From: Fasciola hepatica
Taxonomy: Eukaryota; Platyhelminthes; Trematoda; Plagiorchiida; Fasciolidae
DNA length: 64,000 nucleotides
NCBI GenBank assembly: GCA_948099385.1
Contig: CANUEZ040000107.1
Span: 3,658,001 to 3,722,000, forward strand
Reading direction: 5' to 3'
Numbering within the stretch: position 1 is the stretch's first letter; each line of letters begins with the position of its first letter. This document shows positions 45,548 through 57,005 of this stretch, piece by piece. Below the pieces are notes generated by a model. The model did not search any database and had not been told where the DNA came from. It saw only the letters and a list, made by a program, of their open reading frames with translations. The translations under genes and the position numbers were made by a program.

Positions 45548-45700
45548 TTTTTTAATTACATGTTTGCGCATGAGTGCTGTGGAAGGGTTATTTGTCCCAT
45601 AACCTCGAAGACCCACGGTATTATTAGGAATAACGGACAAATTGACTCTGAGACTTGGAGTGGAGAACCGTAAAAAGTCCGAACAGATTAACAGAATGTT
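45548..45700 (-). repeat. SINE family copy, head missing
   Basis: GTTTGCGCATGAGTGC, then CCCATAACCTCGAAGACCCA and GAGACTTGGAGTGGAGAACC, match the body of the full SINE at 22130-22403. Confidence 0.72.
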
Positions 45701-46654
45701 GTGGAAATTGATCACCTTAAACTTAAAATACCGGGATTTGGAAATAACTCAGTGAGGACATGTTTTTCTGGACGCGTTGCATTTCATAAGGATTTTTCTA
45801 TGTAGTGCGACGAGTGCCACTCCACACGAATGAATGTTTAATTGCGACAGGAAATTTTCCTCGGGGATTTTGCGCCAAAAACGGCTTATAACGACTAGTC
45901 CCGTACCATTGTGTACGAACATTCGTCAAACGAAGAATGACCCCTTATGGAGGATGCTGATTTAGTTGACTGCATTCCTTAACACGCGCATATTCGTCAT
46001 CTTGATGGAAGAAAAGATAATGTTTCACTGCGACGCTTGCCACTGTGAAAAACAGTCCATTAGGACCGGCAAAAAGCAGTACTAACTCGCCTACCAAAAC
46101 CTAATGACTGTACTGACGACAAAATCACACAACATGCAATATTGGCGAAATCGCAACCAGACAGCAATAAACTCACTTTTATTGTTTGCGAATTATATGC
46201 GTGTAGTTAGGATCTACCGCATTCCTCCTATTTATCTACACCTCAAATGAATCAAATTTGTGAGGCTGATGGGAAGATTATGGGCGTCCTCAATTAAAAA
46301 TACATTGCTTCAAATGTTTGTTGTGTATTTGGTTACATCATCGTTTGCCCTCTGTTTATGAATTTATAATACGCTGTTGCTGTTCTCATCGTAGAATTTA
46401 GATTTTCAAACGAGTAAAGAATAACATATCAGATCTTTCTTTCTCCCTTCTGTTTGAACTCATCCGCCCGTACTATTTAAATGTTCATTATACCCCGTTC
46501 TCACGCACGCTTGTGAAACCCGGTCCCTGAAGGTACAGAATCAGAAAAAATGGAAAACTTCGACCACCGCTGCCTCTGATATAGAGCCAAAATTAAATGG
46601 CATGACGGCGTCCCAAGCTCCACTGTACGACAACGTTGCTCAAATAAAATGTTT

Positions 46655-46688
46655 TTCCATTGTGTTTGCGCATGAACGTAGTGGAAGG

Positions 46689-46787
<99 letters not shown>

Positions 46788-46930
46788 TATATACCCCATA
46801 CCCACAAATGCTCACTCCATAGGTAGGGATTACCAGCTACCAGACCCTGAGACTCATAGTGGATAACCATATAAGGTCCCAATAGGTTAGGCGTGGTGAC
46901 GAACCGAATGACAGTCGTTTTCTTTTTTCC
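46655..46930 (-). repeat. SINE family copy split by a (TA)n tract
   Basis: GTTTGCGCATGAACG...GTGGAAGGGG lies left of the tract and ACCCCATACCCACAAATGC to AGGTTAGGCGTGGTGACG right of it. In the full copy the two are separated by only CCTTT. The tRNA-like head is not recognisable. Confidence 0.72.
46691..46796. repeat. (TA)n tract inside a SINE
   Basis: About 100 bases of TA with one phase slip near its right end. Confidence 0.95.
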
Positions 46931-47510
46931 AACGGCGCCATCTCCAACCTTTCGGTCACGTCCTTCATCGACCTGAGATAAAAAACACAAACAGAAGCTA
47001 TCTACCGGCACCTTATCTAAGCTGGAAGTGTCGCCTAGGCGGTCAGTTAAAGACGTGGGTTACCGCTATCGAGGCGAACGAAGAACATCTAGGTTTCAAT
47101 CAGCTTTCGGACTGCGTTTGGCAGAACCGACCTTGCCTCCGACCGAAAAGCATCAAGAGTCGCCATCAGAGACATTCGTGAGGCCGATTTATATTCACGA
47201 AGGATTTAGTCGCATAAAAGTAAAAATAAGTACGTCCAACAGCAATTTACTCGTCTGACCTTTATCTCCGGCCGGATCGTTTTCCAGATGGTCCGAATAG
47301 TCCGGATAACGCCTATGCATGAAATCATCGACATTTCATGTTTCTAAGTTTTCTTCGTTTTACCTATGAACACAAAAAGCTCATTTTAGGTTGCCACGAC
47401 TATCGCACTGCTGCATCCAGACTAGAGTCTATGTATATCGTTTAACAACTAGTAAATAAGAACCCGGTGGGACTGTTTACCAGTTTGCCTGAAAGTCGAA
47501 AACTATTGTT
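46931..47510. other. No recognised feature
   Basis: Short frames only. Confidence 0.35.
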
Positions 47511-50500
47511 ATCATCACTGTACAGCGTTGAACGGTAGGGCAAGCCCCACTGACCACTGCCTTTCTCACCATGTTGCATGTTAAATTAGAAAGTATGGAT
47601 ATGCAAGATGGACAGGGAGTGGACCTACACAGGTGGGAAAAGGAAAGAATGCCCTAGTAGCCAACACATGGAATACACAGTCTAACCGTACAAACGCACA
47701 TCGATCAGTCATTCTGATTTGACAGAAAGTGACAACACGATCGCCACTAATCACAGTTCGCTGCCATATCCTTCAGTGTCTCCAGCCAACTGGTAAACGG
47801 ATCTTTTGAACCCCAACCACGAAGACGTAAAGCACTTACTTTTCCTAAGCTCGCTGTAAGTATTTTCATTCCTCGCTGCCACGTCGTCTGTTGACCTCCA
47901 CGTGGTCTCTTCCACTCCGGAGGAGGAACGAAGAATAGGACACGGTATGGCAGATGTGTTTGCCATACGTAACACGTGCCATAATCAACGAAGTCTATTA
48001 AGCTGGATACGCTGCGATAGAACGTTCTCTAAATTAGAACCCAATATTCGCTTTCTGACCTCAGCATTGCTCGCTCGGTCATTCCATCCAATCTTAGCGA
48101 TACTACACAAGCATCGGCGGTCGAAAACCTCAAGATGACGAATATCTTCTGCATGCAGATCCCAAGTCTCACAACCATACAGCAAAACTGAACGCATTGC
48201 GGCACAATACACACGACCTTTCAACTTCAGTGAAATGTCAGGTCTCTGCCGCAAGTGCTTCAGTCCAGCATACGCCCCTCGGGCCTTGGATGTACGCGTG
48301 TTCACCTCTACTACTGTCCTCCCATCCGTCGTCAAGCCGCTTCCTAAGTGCCTAAAGCGGTCAACAATGGTTAATTCCTCCCATCGAGCATCAACTTCGG
48401 AATCGTTGACGTCCAGTCTTGCAACATCACCTTACACTTTGAAGGTGCAAAGCGCATGCCAAATGGAGCTACAGCTCTCGCGAGTCTATCTGGTGCACGT
48501 TAAGCATGTTCCGTGGATTCGAACAAGTAGACAAAATCGTTCGCGTAATATAGGTGGTCACACAGCTTCGCACTATTTCCTAGTCCGATACCCACATCCT
48601 GGAGATCTCTCAAGGCATTCTCCATTAACTGGTCCATGACGAAGTCAAAGAGGGATGGATACATGGGACATCTTTGTCGAACACCGCTCGTCGTTTCGAA
48701 CCCACTGGATAGTAAACCCTTACGCAGCCAGAAGTATGGAAATACAATGGTCTCAGTAGGTTCACGAGCTTCTGTGGCATACCTTTTCGATGAAGAGCAC
48801 TGAAAAGTGCTGTTCGATCAACTGAATCGAAGGCACCTTTCATGTATAAGAAAACCATTATTGTAGACGATGTGCGTGTGACGCGTCCCAAGTGTGGTGG
48901 AGTGTATATACTACTTGGTAAGTAGTTGATTGCTGAAACGCAACTACGGACAGTTGTGGATTAAAAAACGCCGCTATGTCCAACGGACTAAAAGCAATGA
49001 AGTAAACGACGGCGTTCAAATCACACGACTGCTCCTGAGTCTGGATGATGACTGTCTTCAAGTGGACAGGACAGCGAATTGGCAACGAAGTATGTTTGTA
49101 ACACTTGGTTAGTTTCATCGATGTCCGAACGAGCTGGCTCCAACGCACCTATTACCCGGCGCGTCTTGTGGATTATAACACTAGCTAGCGAAGAGTAAAA
49201 ATATGGTCGATACGTCCTCGACCTGGGCGGAATCCAGACTGCTGTTCGCGGGTGTTCCTCTCGCCAGTCGGTGTCCGACGACGTCGCAAAATCCAGGCTA
49301 ATACTTTGGTGACTATCGGAATTAAGTTAAACCCACGACGGTTACTACCTTCACTGCGTATTCCCTTCTTGAAAATAGGGACAATCAACGACCCGCTCCA
49401 TGTTAACGGCATACGTTCCTTGTTCCAAATGTCACGGAACAAGGTCGTAAGTGATTTTATCAATGCACCACCACCCAGTTTGAAAAGAACTGGGGGAAGC
49501 TCGTCAGGACCGGCCACTTTCCCTCGCTTTAGTAATCGAATGCATGACTCTACTTCTACTTCCGATGGGGGCTAAAGTGATACTCCCCAAGGAATCGCAG
49601 TTGTTGACACAAGAGAAACTACACTAGCGCGCGGCCAGCTAAACTGCTCCTTGAAGTATTCGGCCCAACGGTCCAGCCATCGCTCTTTGCCATGAATAGG
49701 TGCTTCATTTCGATCGCAAATCGTTTCGCTCACCGGGGTTTGCCGTCCGCCGGTGTCACGAATAAGTTTGAAGTTTGAAGCAGCTGCCATTTCCATTTCT
49801 TCGTCTACCTTCGCCCACCAATTTTCGCGATCCTTCTTAAGGCTTTTCGTAACTTGCTTTTGTAGATATCTTCGTATCTTATTCATGTCCTCACAAATTG
49901 AGAGGTGACGCTGTTGCTTTATTATACTTAACGACTCTTGCGAAATCCAGTGTTTTTGATGGACATCGGATCTAGGACCACAGGCAAAACCTGCTGCAAC
50001 GTGCATCGCCTGTTTGATATGTGCCCAATACTCATCTACATTACTGTTCGTCGTAGATCCTAGCCCATGTGCTAACTTCTGTTCATAACGGGTGCGTACT
50101 TCTGGATCACTCAAACGTTGCACGGATAACCGCGTTTGCGGTTTGCGACGATGAACATGAAGCTGGAGAGATAATCGCATTAAAACTAATGCATAGTCAG
50201 ACTCTACGCACATGGACCAGTAAGATCTGCAGTTCTGAACAGAACTGCGCCACCGGTAGCTTACTGCGATATGATCAATCTGGCTTAAAGTACCTGTAGA
50301 GTTAACGCGCCATGTCGCCGTGCGACGCGAGATGTGTCGGAAGTTCGTACTAGATGGGAATAACCGATTGTCTGCACAAAACTGGAGAAGCCTATCTTCG
50401 TTATATGTGCGATGTATGGGTAACATACAACGGCCACCTAAACAAGCTTCTGACGCACTAAGTTTGCCAACTGGTGCATTGAAGCCACCAGCTAGTATTA

Positions 50501-51600
50501 AATGCCAGAACCCTTGCTCCTGCGAACGAGAGTAGTGAGTTCATCATAAAACGCATCCTTCTGCATGTCACAGCTGCAGTCCGTTGAGGCGTGTGCCGAG
50601 ATTACAAACAAACTGCGCCTAACACAACTATCCCTTCGAACGCCAACTGTCCCCTGGAGTCTTACAGCACATAAAGACTATTACCAGGGATCCAGTCTAA
50701 AAGGCAGCCTCAGTCTTCTCAGTCAAGACTATTCCTACGCCACGCTGACCCACAGGTCGAGCTACTTCGTCTTCTGAAGTGCGCAGAAAATACCTCGATG
50801 TGATACCAGCAGCAGCTGGTTGAATCACACTGCTCGAGTCCTGGACACACGTTTCACTGACGCAGCAGACATCAATCTTTAGAGAGTTCATTGTGAGGGC
50901 TAGGCACGCCTGCTGACCGGCCTGCATGAGTGTACACATGTTAAAGGAGCCGAGATTTAGAGGCTGACGTGGCTTGAGAAAATGTCAATTTCAAGAAAGA
51001 GGATTATTCACGACACTATTTGACAATGAATCGTTACGAGTATCGGCCATGTTGTCAGTGGGAGCATTATGGGTAGACAGAGGGGGCAAAGAGATGTGGT
51101 CGAGGACAGAAGACAAACATTGAATAAAAGAGAGGGAATCCTGAGCAGTAGCCCACTTATCAGTACCCACCCCGCTCGATACAATGGGTAGCGCGGTCCT
51201 GGTTATCCTGCGTGACGACCGATGCAGTATGGAATTCTTTCTATTCGTGCAGTTCATGGGAGATGTTGGACGGGTACTGCTAGAATGTCCAGCCGCAAAG
51301 CAGGAGAACGATAAGGGTTCTCATCCAAAGCCTTCAGTTCTAACGAGAACCTATCCGCAAGGCAGCGGCGTGGCTGAGTGGAATCCCATTTACTTGGATC
51401 AATTATTCTTCCACTGGTTTTTCCGACTGAGTTGCCAGCTCAAATCAGCCCCCAACCTGGAGGACCAGGGGACTGGACTTTGTCTAGCCTCTACCCACTA
51501 ACCTTTCAGGCGTGATTGTATCTCCTGCTTGGGGAAGCCATCCCGTATAGCTTTTTGGGTTATAGAGGCACGCAAGCCATCACACCACGTCAAGTTGGTC
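47511..51600 (-). mobile_element. RTE-type LINE copy B, nearly full length, degenerate
   Basis: On the minus strand the endonuclease start LMQAGQQACLALTMNSLKID lies near 50930. The SQIDHIAVSYRWRSSVQN region follows near 50250, then the RT entry GPDELPPVLFKLGG near 49510, KGAFDSVDR near 48850, and a VFDRRCLCSIAKIGW region. The 3' tail at 47511-47518 is a short GATGAT-type repeat. Many frameshifts occur. Copies C and D have the same order with an almost open frame. Trp is retained at the SYRW position that is TGA in C and D, but TGA replaces Trp in RLRWLGHVL (47985-47987). Sequence from 51393 rightward belongs to the tandem duplication. Confidence 0.87.
48893..49185. other. Insertion of about 290 bp in RTE copy B
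   Basis: In copies C and D the sequence runs from GCGTGTGACGCGT through about 15 bases to CGAAGAGTAAAAA. In B these are separated by about 290 bases that match nothing else in the window. No flanking duplication or tail was identified. Confidence 0.7.
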
Positions 51601-52449
51601 TCCTGGTGACGGCAAAAATTAAACTTTGAAGAAATTACGGCAGAAAATTATCTTGGTAATGCATTACTGTTGTGTTTTAGAGACCAATCATATTAATCGC
51701 AGTCAAGCAACGTTTGTGGGCACAGTTAATAAATGCGCGCCAGCCACCTTTCCTACTACTGTGAGAAGGGGAGACGAAATGAATCAGCTTATATCTCACC
51801 ACGTAGGACACCTGGGACATAACACATCCTGGGGAATGGGCCCAGCTGTTTTTATAGTTCTCAACTTGAACGGGTTGGACCGAGATTGGGAATTGATAAT
51901 AAGTATGGTGATCAGCCAATAAGAGGAAAGCCTGTGAGCATCGACTGAGCTCCAAAAATAAAATCAACAATCAACTGATGGTTAGGAGGAGGAAAAAAAC
52001 AATATGAAATCGACGGAAGAGACAAAATGCAGATACCGGCACCAATTTTACGTTGCTCTCCATGGTTGCAACCGCCGTCTCTAAAGACCTAAGCAGAACA
52101 ATAAGGAGGGGCAAAATAAACGTCATAGTTAAAAGCTCTCACTGACAACGGAATTTCTTGGGGCTACGTGTTTGTAGATGTAGTATAATATTAACAGTGG
52201 CCCGTAGGGTTCTCAAGAAACGAAATTACTTTTTTCTCTACACGAACGAAAATTTCCACTTACAAGTATCGTTTAGTGTCGGTCAAACACAAATACTCAT
52301 TCGACTAGACCCTTGCGCGAACACGCTGCTGAGTCTCGATTTACTCAGCTTACGTAGCGGCATCGAATTTTTTTCAGATGACAAACGACTACGAGTACTT
52401 ATGATGACAACAGGTCATATTGAACCTCAGTCTACTCCATCACCATCAC
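51601..52449. other. Duplicated spacer, nothing recognised
   Basis: Short frames (for example plus 51626-51922 and 52158-52526) have no recognised homology. Repeated exactly at 58360-59208 in the second unit. Confidence 0.4.
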
Positions 52450-53490
52450 AACGAAACCGCCCTCGGACGCGGGGCGACAGCTTGTACCCCCGGGACACAA
52501 AGAGCTATGAGGAGTGGCTCCCTTAGGCTAGAAATGAAATCGTGCCTGGCAAGTTGGTGAGTACAAGCCAGACGAAGTCCAGTCTCCGAACCAGTTGATG
52601 GGAAACACCTGGTCCTAACCACTGTGTATCTAGAGAGGACACCAGCGAATAAACAAGGAGAAAAACAGTTTACCGGTCTAAAAACCTCCACTGGATGGAC
52701 GTAGGAGTGGAGTACTTGGGGTTTCTCCCGACGATGGGAAAAGTCATCACATTTCATTGGGCACCTTTCGCCCACCAAATCTGGGCAGCCCTCACTTCAA
52801 ATGATACTGCCCCGCTCAAATTCCACTAGCTCAATTGGGTGCATGGGGCTAAAGACTGAATCCGAAAAGCGGATCGATAACAAGGCATCAGCGAAGGCGA
52901 CAGAAGGCGTGCAACAGTAAGGTCTCAAATCACACACCAGAAGTTCCTCCACGGGTGCTTGGGTCACATTCCTAACTACCTTGTGGATCAGAATTTTGAG
53001 TCGGAGGCTCTGGTTAGGGTTCCCCAAAAAACCTATCTGCCGTGTGGGCGGCCGTGAAGCATGATTAGCTCAGAAGCCTTCAGCATCCCTCCTGTAAAAA
53101 GTCATGCTAGTTTCCTCTCCTCCAGTTTAAGGTCGATGCAAAGTGACACGGGATATTTTGGCTCTGAAGAAAATAACAATTCGAAGTAGGACATAAACCA
53201 AACACACTTTTTGAGCCGATGCGTTCACTTTACTTGGCTACATTCAACATTCGCACAATGTCCGATACGACAGCAGGCTGCATCCGCTAGAACTCGTGAA
53301 ATTCTCGAAAAAGATTTATGGTATTTTTTCGATACGGGCATACAAGATCACATATTACCCCACAAGCACAACCTCAGTCCCTCGCTTTAATCTTGGCTTA
53401 TCAGGTGATCCAGTAAGCAGTTCTCGTGGCCAAGCTGGCATCAGGGTCGTTTTGAGAACGACTGCTGAGCGTGAACTACTTGAGTAGTTT
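52450..53490 (+). mobile_element. RTE-type LINE 5' fragment, plus strand
   Basis: A 5' leader like that of 865-1690 (minus) leads to SLYLATFNIRTM at about 53222-53260, the endonuclease start. After a deletion the frame resumes with LSGDPVSSSRGQAGIRVVLR and TTAERELLE, matching the GVGIVLTDKAEAALLDW part of copy C. It is truncated there. It is oriented head-to-head with copy B. Confidence 0.72.
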
Positions 53491-54004
53491 TTTCTTATTT
53501 TGTCACTAAATGTATTCTCCGAATCTTACTCTACTGCTTTCTCGTAACATCCCCTGATCTATTTAGGAGAGATTTTATCACTCTTGACCGCGGCTCGATC
53601 TTTATCAGTCGTGTTTCTAATGATACCCATAGACCCTCTTATCTCCAAAGTTTGCGACTTACAAATTACAGCCTGTGAAAAGTTTGTCATGAAGATTCTT
53701 GCGGACTTCATCCATTCCCTGTACCGTGACTTATCTGCATACCATTTGCATCCCTCTACACGTTTCGCATTTAGACACATCTGCTCAAACAAATTTCTTT
53801 CGCAACTCTACAGCGCTTTATTTAGTGCGTGTTCTAGTTAACAAGATGAATGTCACAGGAACTTCGCATGAACCTCGATGGCTGAACTAGCATTTTTGCA
53901 GCTTTTATTTTTTACGCTTATTTTAGGATGATGTTTAGTTTCCCTCCTCCTGGCTGAAATGTGGATTTGCTAACTTGTTGAAGTCTTCAATATAATACAG
54001 TGGA
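53491..54004. other. Duplicated spacer, nothing recognised
   Basis: Short frames without recognised motifs; repeated in unit 2. Confidence 0.4.

Positions 54005-54005
<1 letters not shown>

Positions 54006-54067
<62 letters not shown>
54006..54067. repeat. (TA)n tract, unit 1
   Basis: Adjoins CTGACAGCAAGTAG of the hammerhead repeat; 24 bases shorter than the unit 2 tract. Confidence 0.95.
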
Positions 54068-54068
<1 letters not shown>

Positions 54069-54113
54069 TGACAGCAAGTAGAATGTAAATGGGTGGACAA
54101 CATTCGCCCGGGA

Positions 54114-54156
54114 GCATATGACCGGTTTCGCGGTTGCTGTCGCTCGTCAGGTATGC
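54114..54156 (-). ncRNA. Hammerhead ribozyme, slightly altered, unit 1
   Basis: Minus strand: GCATAC, CTGACGA, GCG-A-CAGCAA-C-CGC, GAAA, CCGG, TC, ATATGC. The core CUGANGA, GAAA and GUC are intact. Stem II has three pairs plus an A-C mismatch, and stem I has five of six pairs with an A-C mismatch next to the cleavage site. Activity is likely reduced. The surrounding repeat runs from about 54175 to the TA tract at 54067. Confidence 0.75.
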
Positions 54157-54235
54157 GTACCCGGTACTCCTCTGCTCAATAATTTTCATATTTCTACACC
54201 CCCTTATTATATCGTCGCTATCTATATGTATATAT

Positions 54236-54520
54236 TTAGTGGCAAATCAAAAAATAACAGCTTGGGCGGCACCAAACTGTCCGAGTATACGAATTTGAAA
54301 AGACAATCCATTTAGTTTTCTTCACGTAATTAGGAATGTGAGAAGACCACTGTATATTGATGCTGATTGCGACGTTTAAGTATTTGACCGAGTCAACTCT
54401 GGAAATGGGGACGGTGTTGATGACCGATTGCTCATTTGGGTAGGAGGAACGAGAAAAGAAGCAAGTGCACTCGAACATTTGAAAGAGGTGAGATGAAGGC
54501 CAGATTGGGACGATAACTCA
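54236..54520 (-). pseudogene. CR1/Jockey-group LINE reverse transcriptase scrap, unit 1
   Basis: Reads FSRSSYPNEQSVINTVPI, then SRVDSVKYLNVAISINIQ and WSSHI. This matches the VKYLGV...LxWSxHI segment downstream of the catalytic box in CR1/Jockey-type enzymes. Copy C of the RTE element ends directly beside it. Confidence 0.6.
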
Positions 54521-54541
54521 TCATCATCATCATCATCATCG
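54521..54541. repeat. (CAT)n, 3' tail of RTE copy C
   Basis: About seven CAT units on the plus strand; one unit fewer in unit 2 (61301-61320). RTE elements commonly end in such short repeats. Confidence 0.85.
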
Positions 54542-54725
54542 TACAGCGTTAAACAGTAGGGCAAGCCCCACTGACCACTGCCTTTCTCACCATGTTGCAC
54601 GTTGAATTAAAAAGTATGAATATACAAGATGGAGAGGGAGTGGACCTACACAGGTGGGAAAAGGAAAGAATGCCCTAGTAGCCAACACACGGAATACACA
54701 GTCTAACTGTACAAACGTACACCGT

Positions 54726-55007
54726 TCAAACATTCTGATTCGATAGAAAGTGACAACACGATCGCCACTGTTCGCGGTTCGCAGCCATATCCTTCAGTGT
54801 CTCCAGCCAACTGGTAGACGGATCTTTTGGACCCCAACCACGAAGACGTGAAGCACCTACTTTTCCTAAGTCTGCCGTACATTTTCTCATTCCTCGTTGC
54901 CACGTCATCTGTTGACCTCCACGTGGTCTCTTCCACTCCCTAGGAGGAACGGAGAATAGGACACGGTATGGTAGACGTGTGTTTGCCATACGTAACACGT
55001 GTCCCAA
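54726..55007 (-). pseudogene. RTE copy C C-terminal tail beyond the second TGA
   Basis: Reads on in frame for 93 codons after TGA 55008-55010: LGHVLRMANTRLPYRVLF, then RGMRKCTADLGKVGASRL and GWGPKDPSTSWLETLKDM. The same tail is present in copy A after an intact Trp codon. It is conserved in RTE copies, so the stop probably truncates a normal domain. Confidence 0.8.
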
Positions 55008-56936
55008 TCAACGAAGTCTACTAAGTTGGATACGCTGTGACAAAACGTTCTCTGAATTAGTACCCAATACTCGCTTTCTGACCTCATCGTTGCTTACTCG
55101 GCTATTCCACCCAATCCTAGCGATACTACGTAAACATCGATGGTCGAAAACCTCAAGACGACGAATATCTTCAGCACGCAGACTCCAAGTTTCGCAACCA
55201 TACAACAAAACTGAACGCACAGTGGCACAGTATACACGACCTTTCAACTTCAGTGAAATATCGGATCGGCGCCACAAGTGCTTCAGTCCAGCGTACGCCG
55301 CCCGAGCTTTGGATATCCGCGTGCTAACCTCTACTACTGTGCTCCCATCCGTCGTCACGCAGCTACCGAGGTAGGTGAAGTGGTCGACAACTGACAGCAC
55401 CTCCCCATCGAGCATCAAGCTCGGAATTGTTGACGTCCAGTCTTGTAACATCACCTTGCACTTTGAAGGTGCAAAGCGCATGCCGAATGGAGCTACAGCT
55501 CTTGCGAGATTATCTAGTGCACGCTGAGCATGTTCCATGGATTCGAACAAGCAGACAACGTCGTCTGCGTAATCTAAGTCACATAGCTTTTCACTATCTC
55601 CTAGTTCGACCCCTACATCCTGAAGATTTTGCAGCCCACTCTCCATTATTTCGTCCATGACGAAGTTGAACAGGAATGGAGACAAAGGGCATCCCTGCCG
55701 AACACCACTGGTCGTTTCGAACCCACCGGATAGTTCGCCGTAAACCCTTACGCGGCCAGAAGTATGAGAATACAATGATCTCATTAGGTTCACGAACTTC
55801 TGGGGCATACCTTTTCGATGAAGAGTACTGAAAAGCGATGTTCGATCAACTGAATCGAAGGCGCCTTTCAGGTCTAAGAAAAGCATTATTGTTGGTCGGC
55901 GGTGCGTGTGACGCGTTTCAAGAAGTCGGCGAAGAGTAAAAATCTGGTCGATGCATCCTCGACCTGGGCGGAATCCAGCCTGCTGTTCGCGGACATTCCT
56001 CTCGCGATCCGGTGTAAGACGGTGCAGTAAAATCGAAGCTAATACTTTGGTGACTATCGGGATTAAGCTAATCCCACGATGATTACTGCAGTCATTGCGT
56101 ATTCCCTTCTTGAAGATGGGAACAATCAATGACTCGCTCCATATTAACGGAATACGCTCCTCGTTCCAAAAGTCACGGAGCAAGGCGGTTAGTGATTTTA
56201 TCAACGCCTCACCACCCAGTTTGAAAAGAACTGGGGGAAGTTCGTCGGGACCTGCCGCTTTCCCCCGCCTTAGTAATCGAATACATGACTCTACTTCTAC
56301 TTCTGATGGGGGCTCAAGTGATACCACCCAAGGAGTCACAGTTGTTGACACGGGAGTAACTACACTAGCGTGCGGCCAGCTAAACTGTTCCTTGAAGTAC
56401 TCGGCCCATCGGTCAAGCCTTTGCTGTTTGTTATGGATGGGTTCTCCATTCCTATTGCAAATCGCTTCACTGACCTGAGTTCGCCGTCCACTGGTGTCAC
56501 GAATAAGTTTGAACAGTCTTTGACTGTTACCTGAAGCAGCTGCCACTTCCATTTCTTCGGCTACCCTAACCCACCAATTTTCGCGATCCTTCTTAAGGCT
56601 TCGCGTAACTTGTCTTTGCAGCTTTCTCCGCATCTTATTCATCTCCTTACGGTTCGAGAGCTGACGCTTTTGCTCCATTATACTCAGCGACTCTTGCGAG
56701 ATCCAGTGTCTTTGATGGACAACGGATCCAGGACCACAGGCAAAACCTGCTGCAACGTGCATCGCCTGTTTGATATGAGACCAATGCTCATCTACATTAC
56801 TGTTCTCCGTGGATCCTAGCTCATGTGCTAACTTCTGCTCATAACATGTGCAAACTTCTGGATCACACAAACGTTGCACGGCTAATCCGGTTTGCGGTTT
56901 GCGACGATGGCCATGGAGCTGGAGAGATAATCGCAT
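55008..56936 (-). CDS. RTE copy C reverse transcriptase domain
   Basis: An open frame of 642 codons in the same frame as the endonuclease. It shows RRGKAAGPDELPPVLFKLGG, IFKKGIRNDCSNHRGISLIP, LDLKGAFDSVDRTSLF, GVRQGCPLSPFLFN and the catalytic LDYADDVVCLF. Then come VDHFTYLGSCVTTDG, LLYGCETWSLRAEDIRRLEV and VFDHRCLRSIARIGW. It stops at RLSRLR, where copy A continues RLRWLGHVL. The first methionine at 56936 is only the first after the TGA; the protein would normally begin at 58055. Catalytic residues look intact. Confidence 0.9.
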   Translation of the reverse strand: MRLSLQLHGHRRKPQTGLAVQRLCDPEVCTCYEQKLAHELGSTENSNVDEHWSHIKQAMHVAAGFACGPGSVVHQRHWISQESLSIMEQKRQLSNRKEMNKMRRKLQRQVTRSLKKDRENWWVRVAEEMEVAAASGNSQRLFKLIRDTSGRRTQVSEAICNRNGEPIHNKQQRLDRWAEYFKEQFSWPHASVVTPVSTTVTPWVVSLEPPSEVEVESCIRLLRRGKAAGPDELPPVLFKLGGEALIKSLTALLRDFWNEERIPLIWSESLIVPIFKKGIRNDCSNHRGISLIPIVTKVLASILLHRLTPDRERNVREQQAGFRPGRGCIDQIFTLRRLLETRHTHRRPTIMLFLDLKGAFDSVDRTSLFSTLHRKGMPQKFVNLMRSLYSHTSGRVRVYGELSGGFETTSGVRQGCPLSPFLFNFVMDEIMESGLQNLQDVGVELGDSEKLCDLDYADDVVCLFESMEHAQRALDNLARAVAPFGMRFAPSKCKVMLQDWTSTIPSLMLDGEVLSVVDHFTYLGSCVTTDGSTVVEVSTRISKARAAYAGLKHLWRRSDISLKLKGRVYCATVRSVLLYGCETWSLRAEDIRRLEVFDHRCLRSIARIGWNSRVSNDEVRKRVLGTNSENVLSQRIQLSRLR

Positions 56937-57005
56937 TAAAACTAAGGCATGGTCCGACTCTACGTACGTGGACCAGTAGGATCTACAGTTCTGAACAGAA
57001 CTGCG

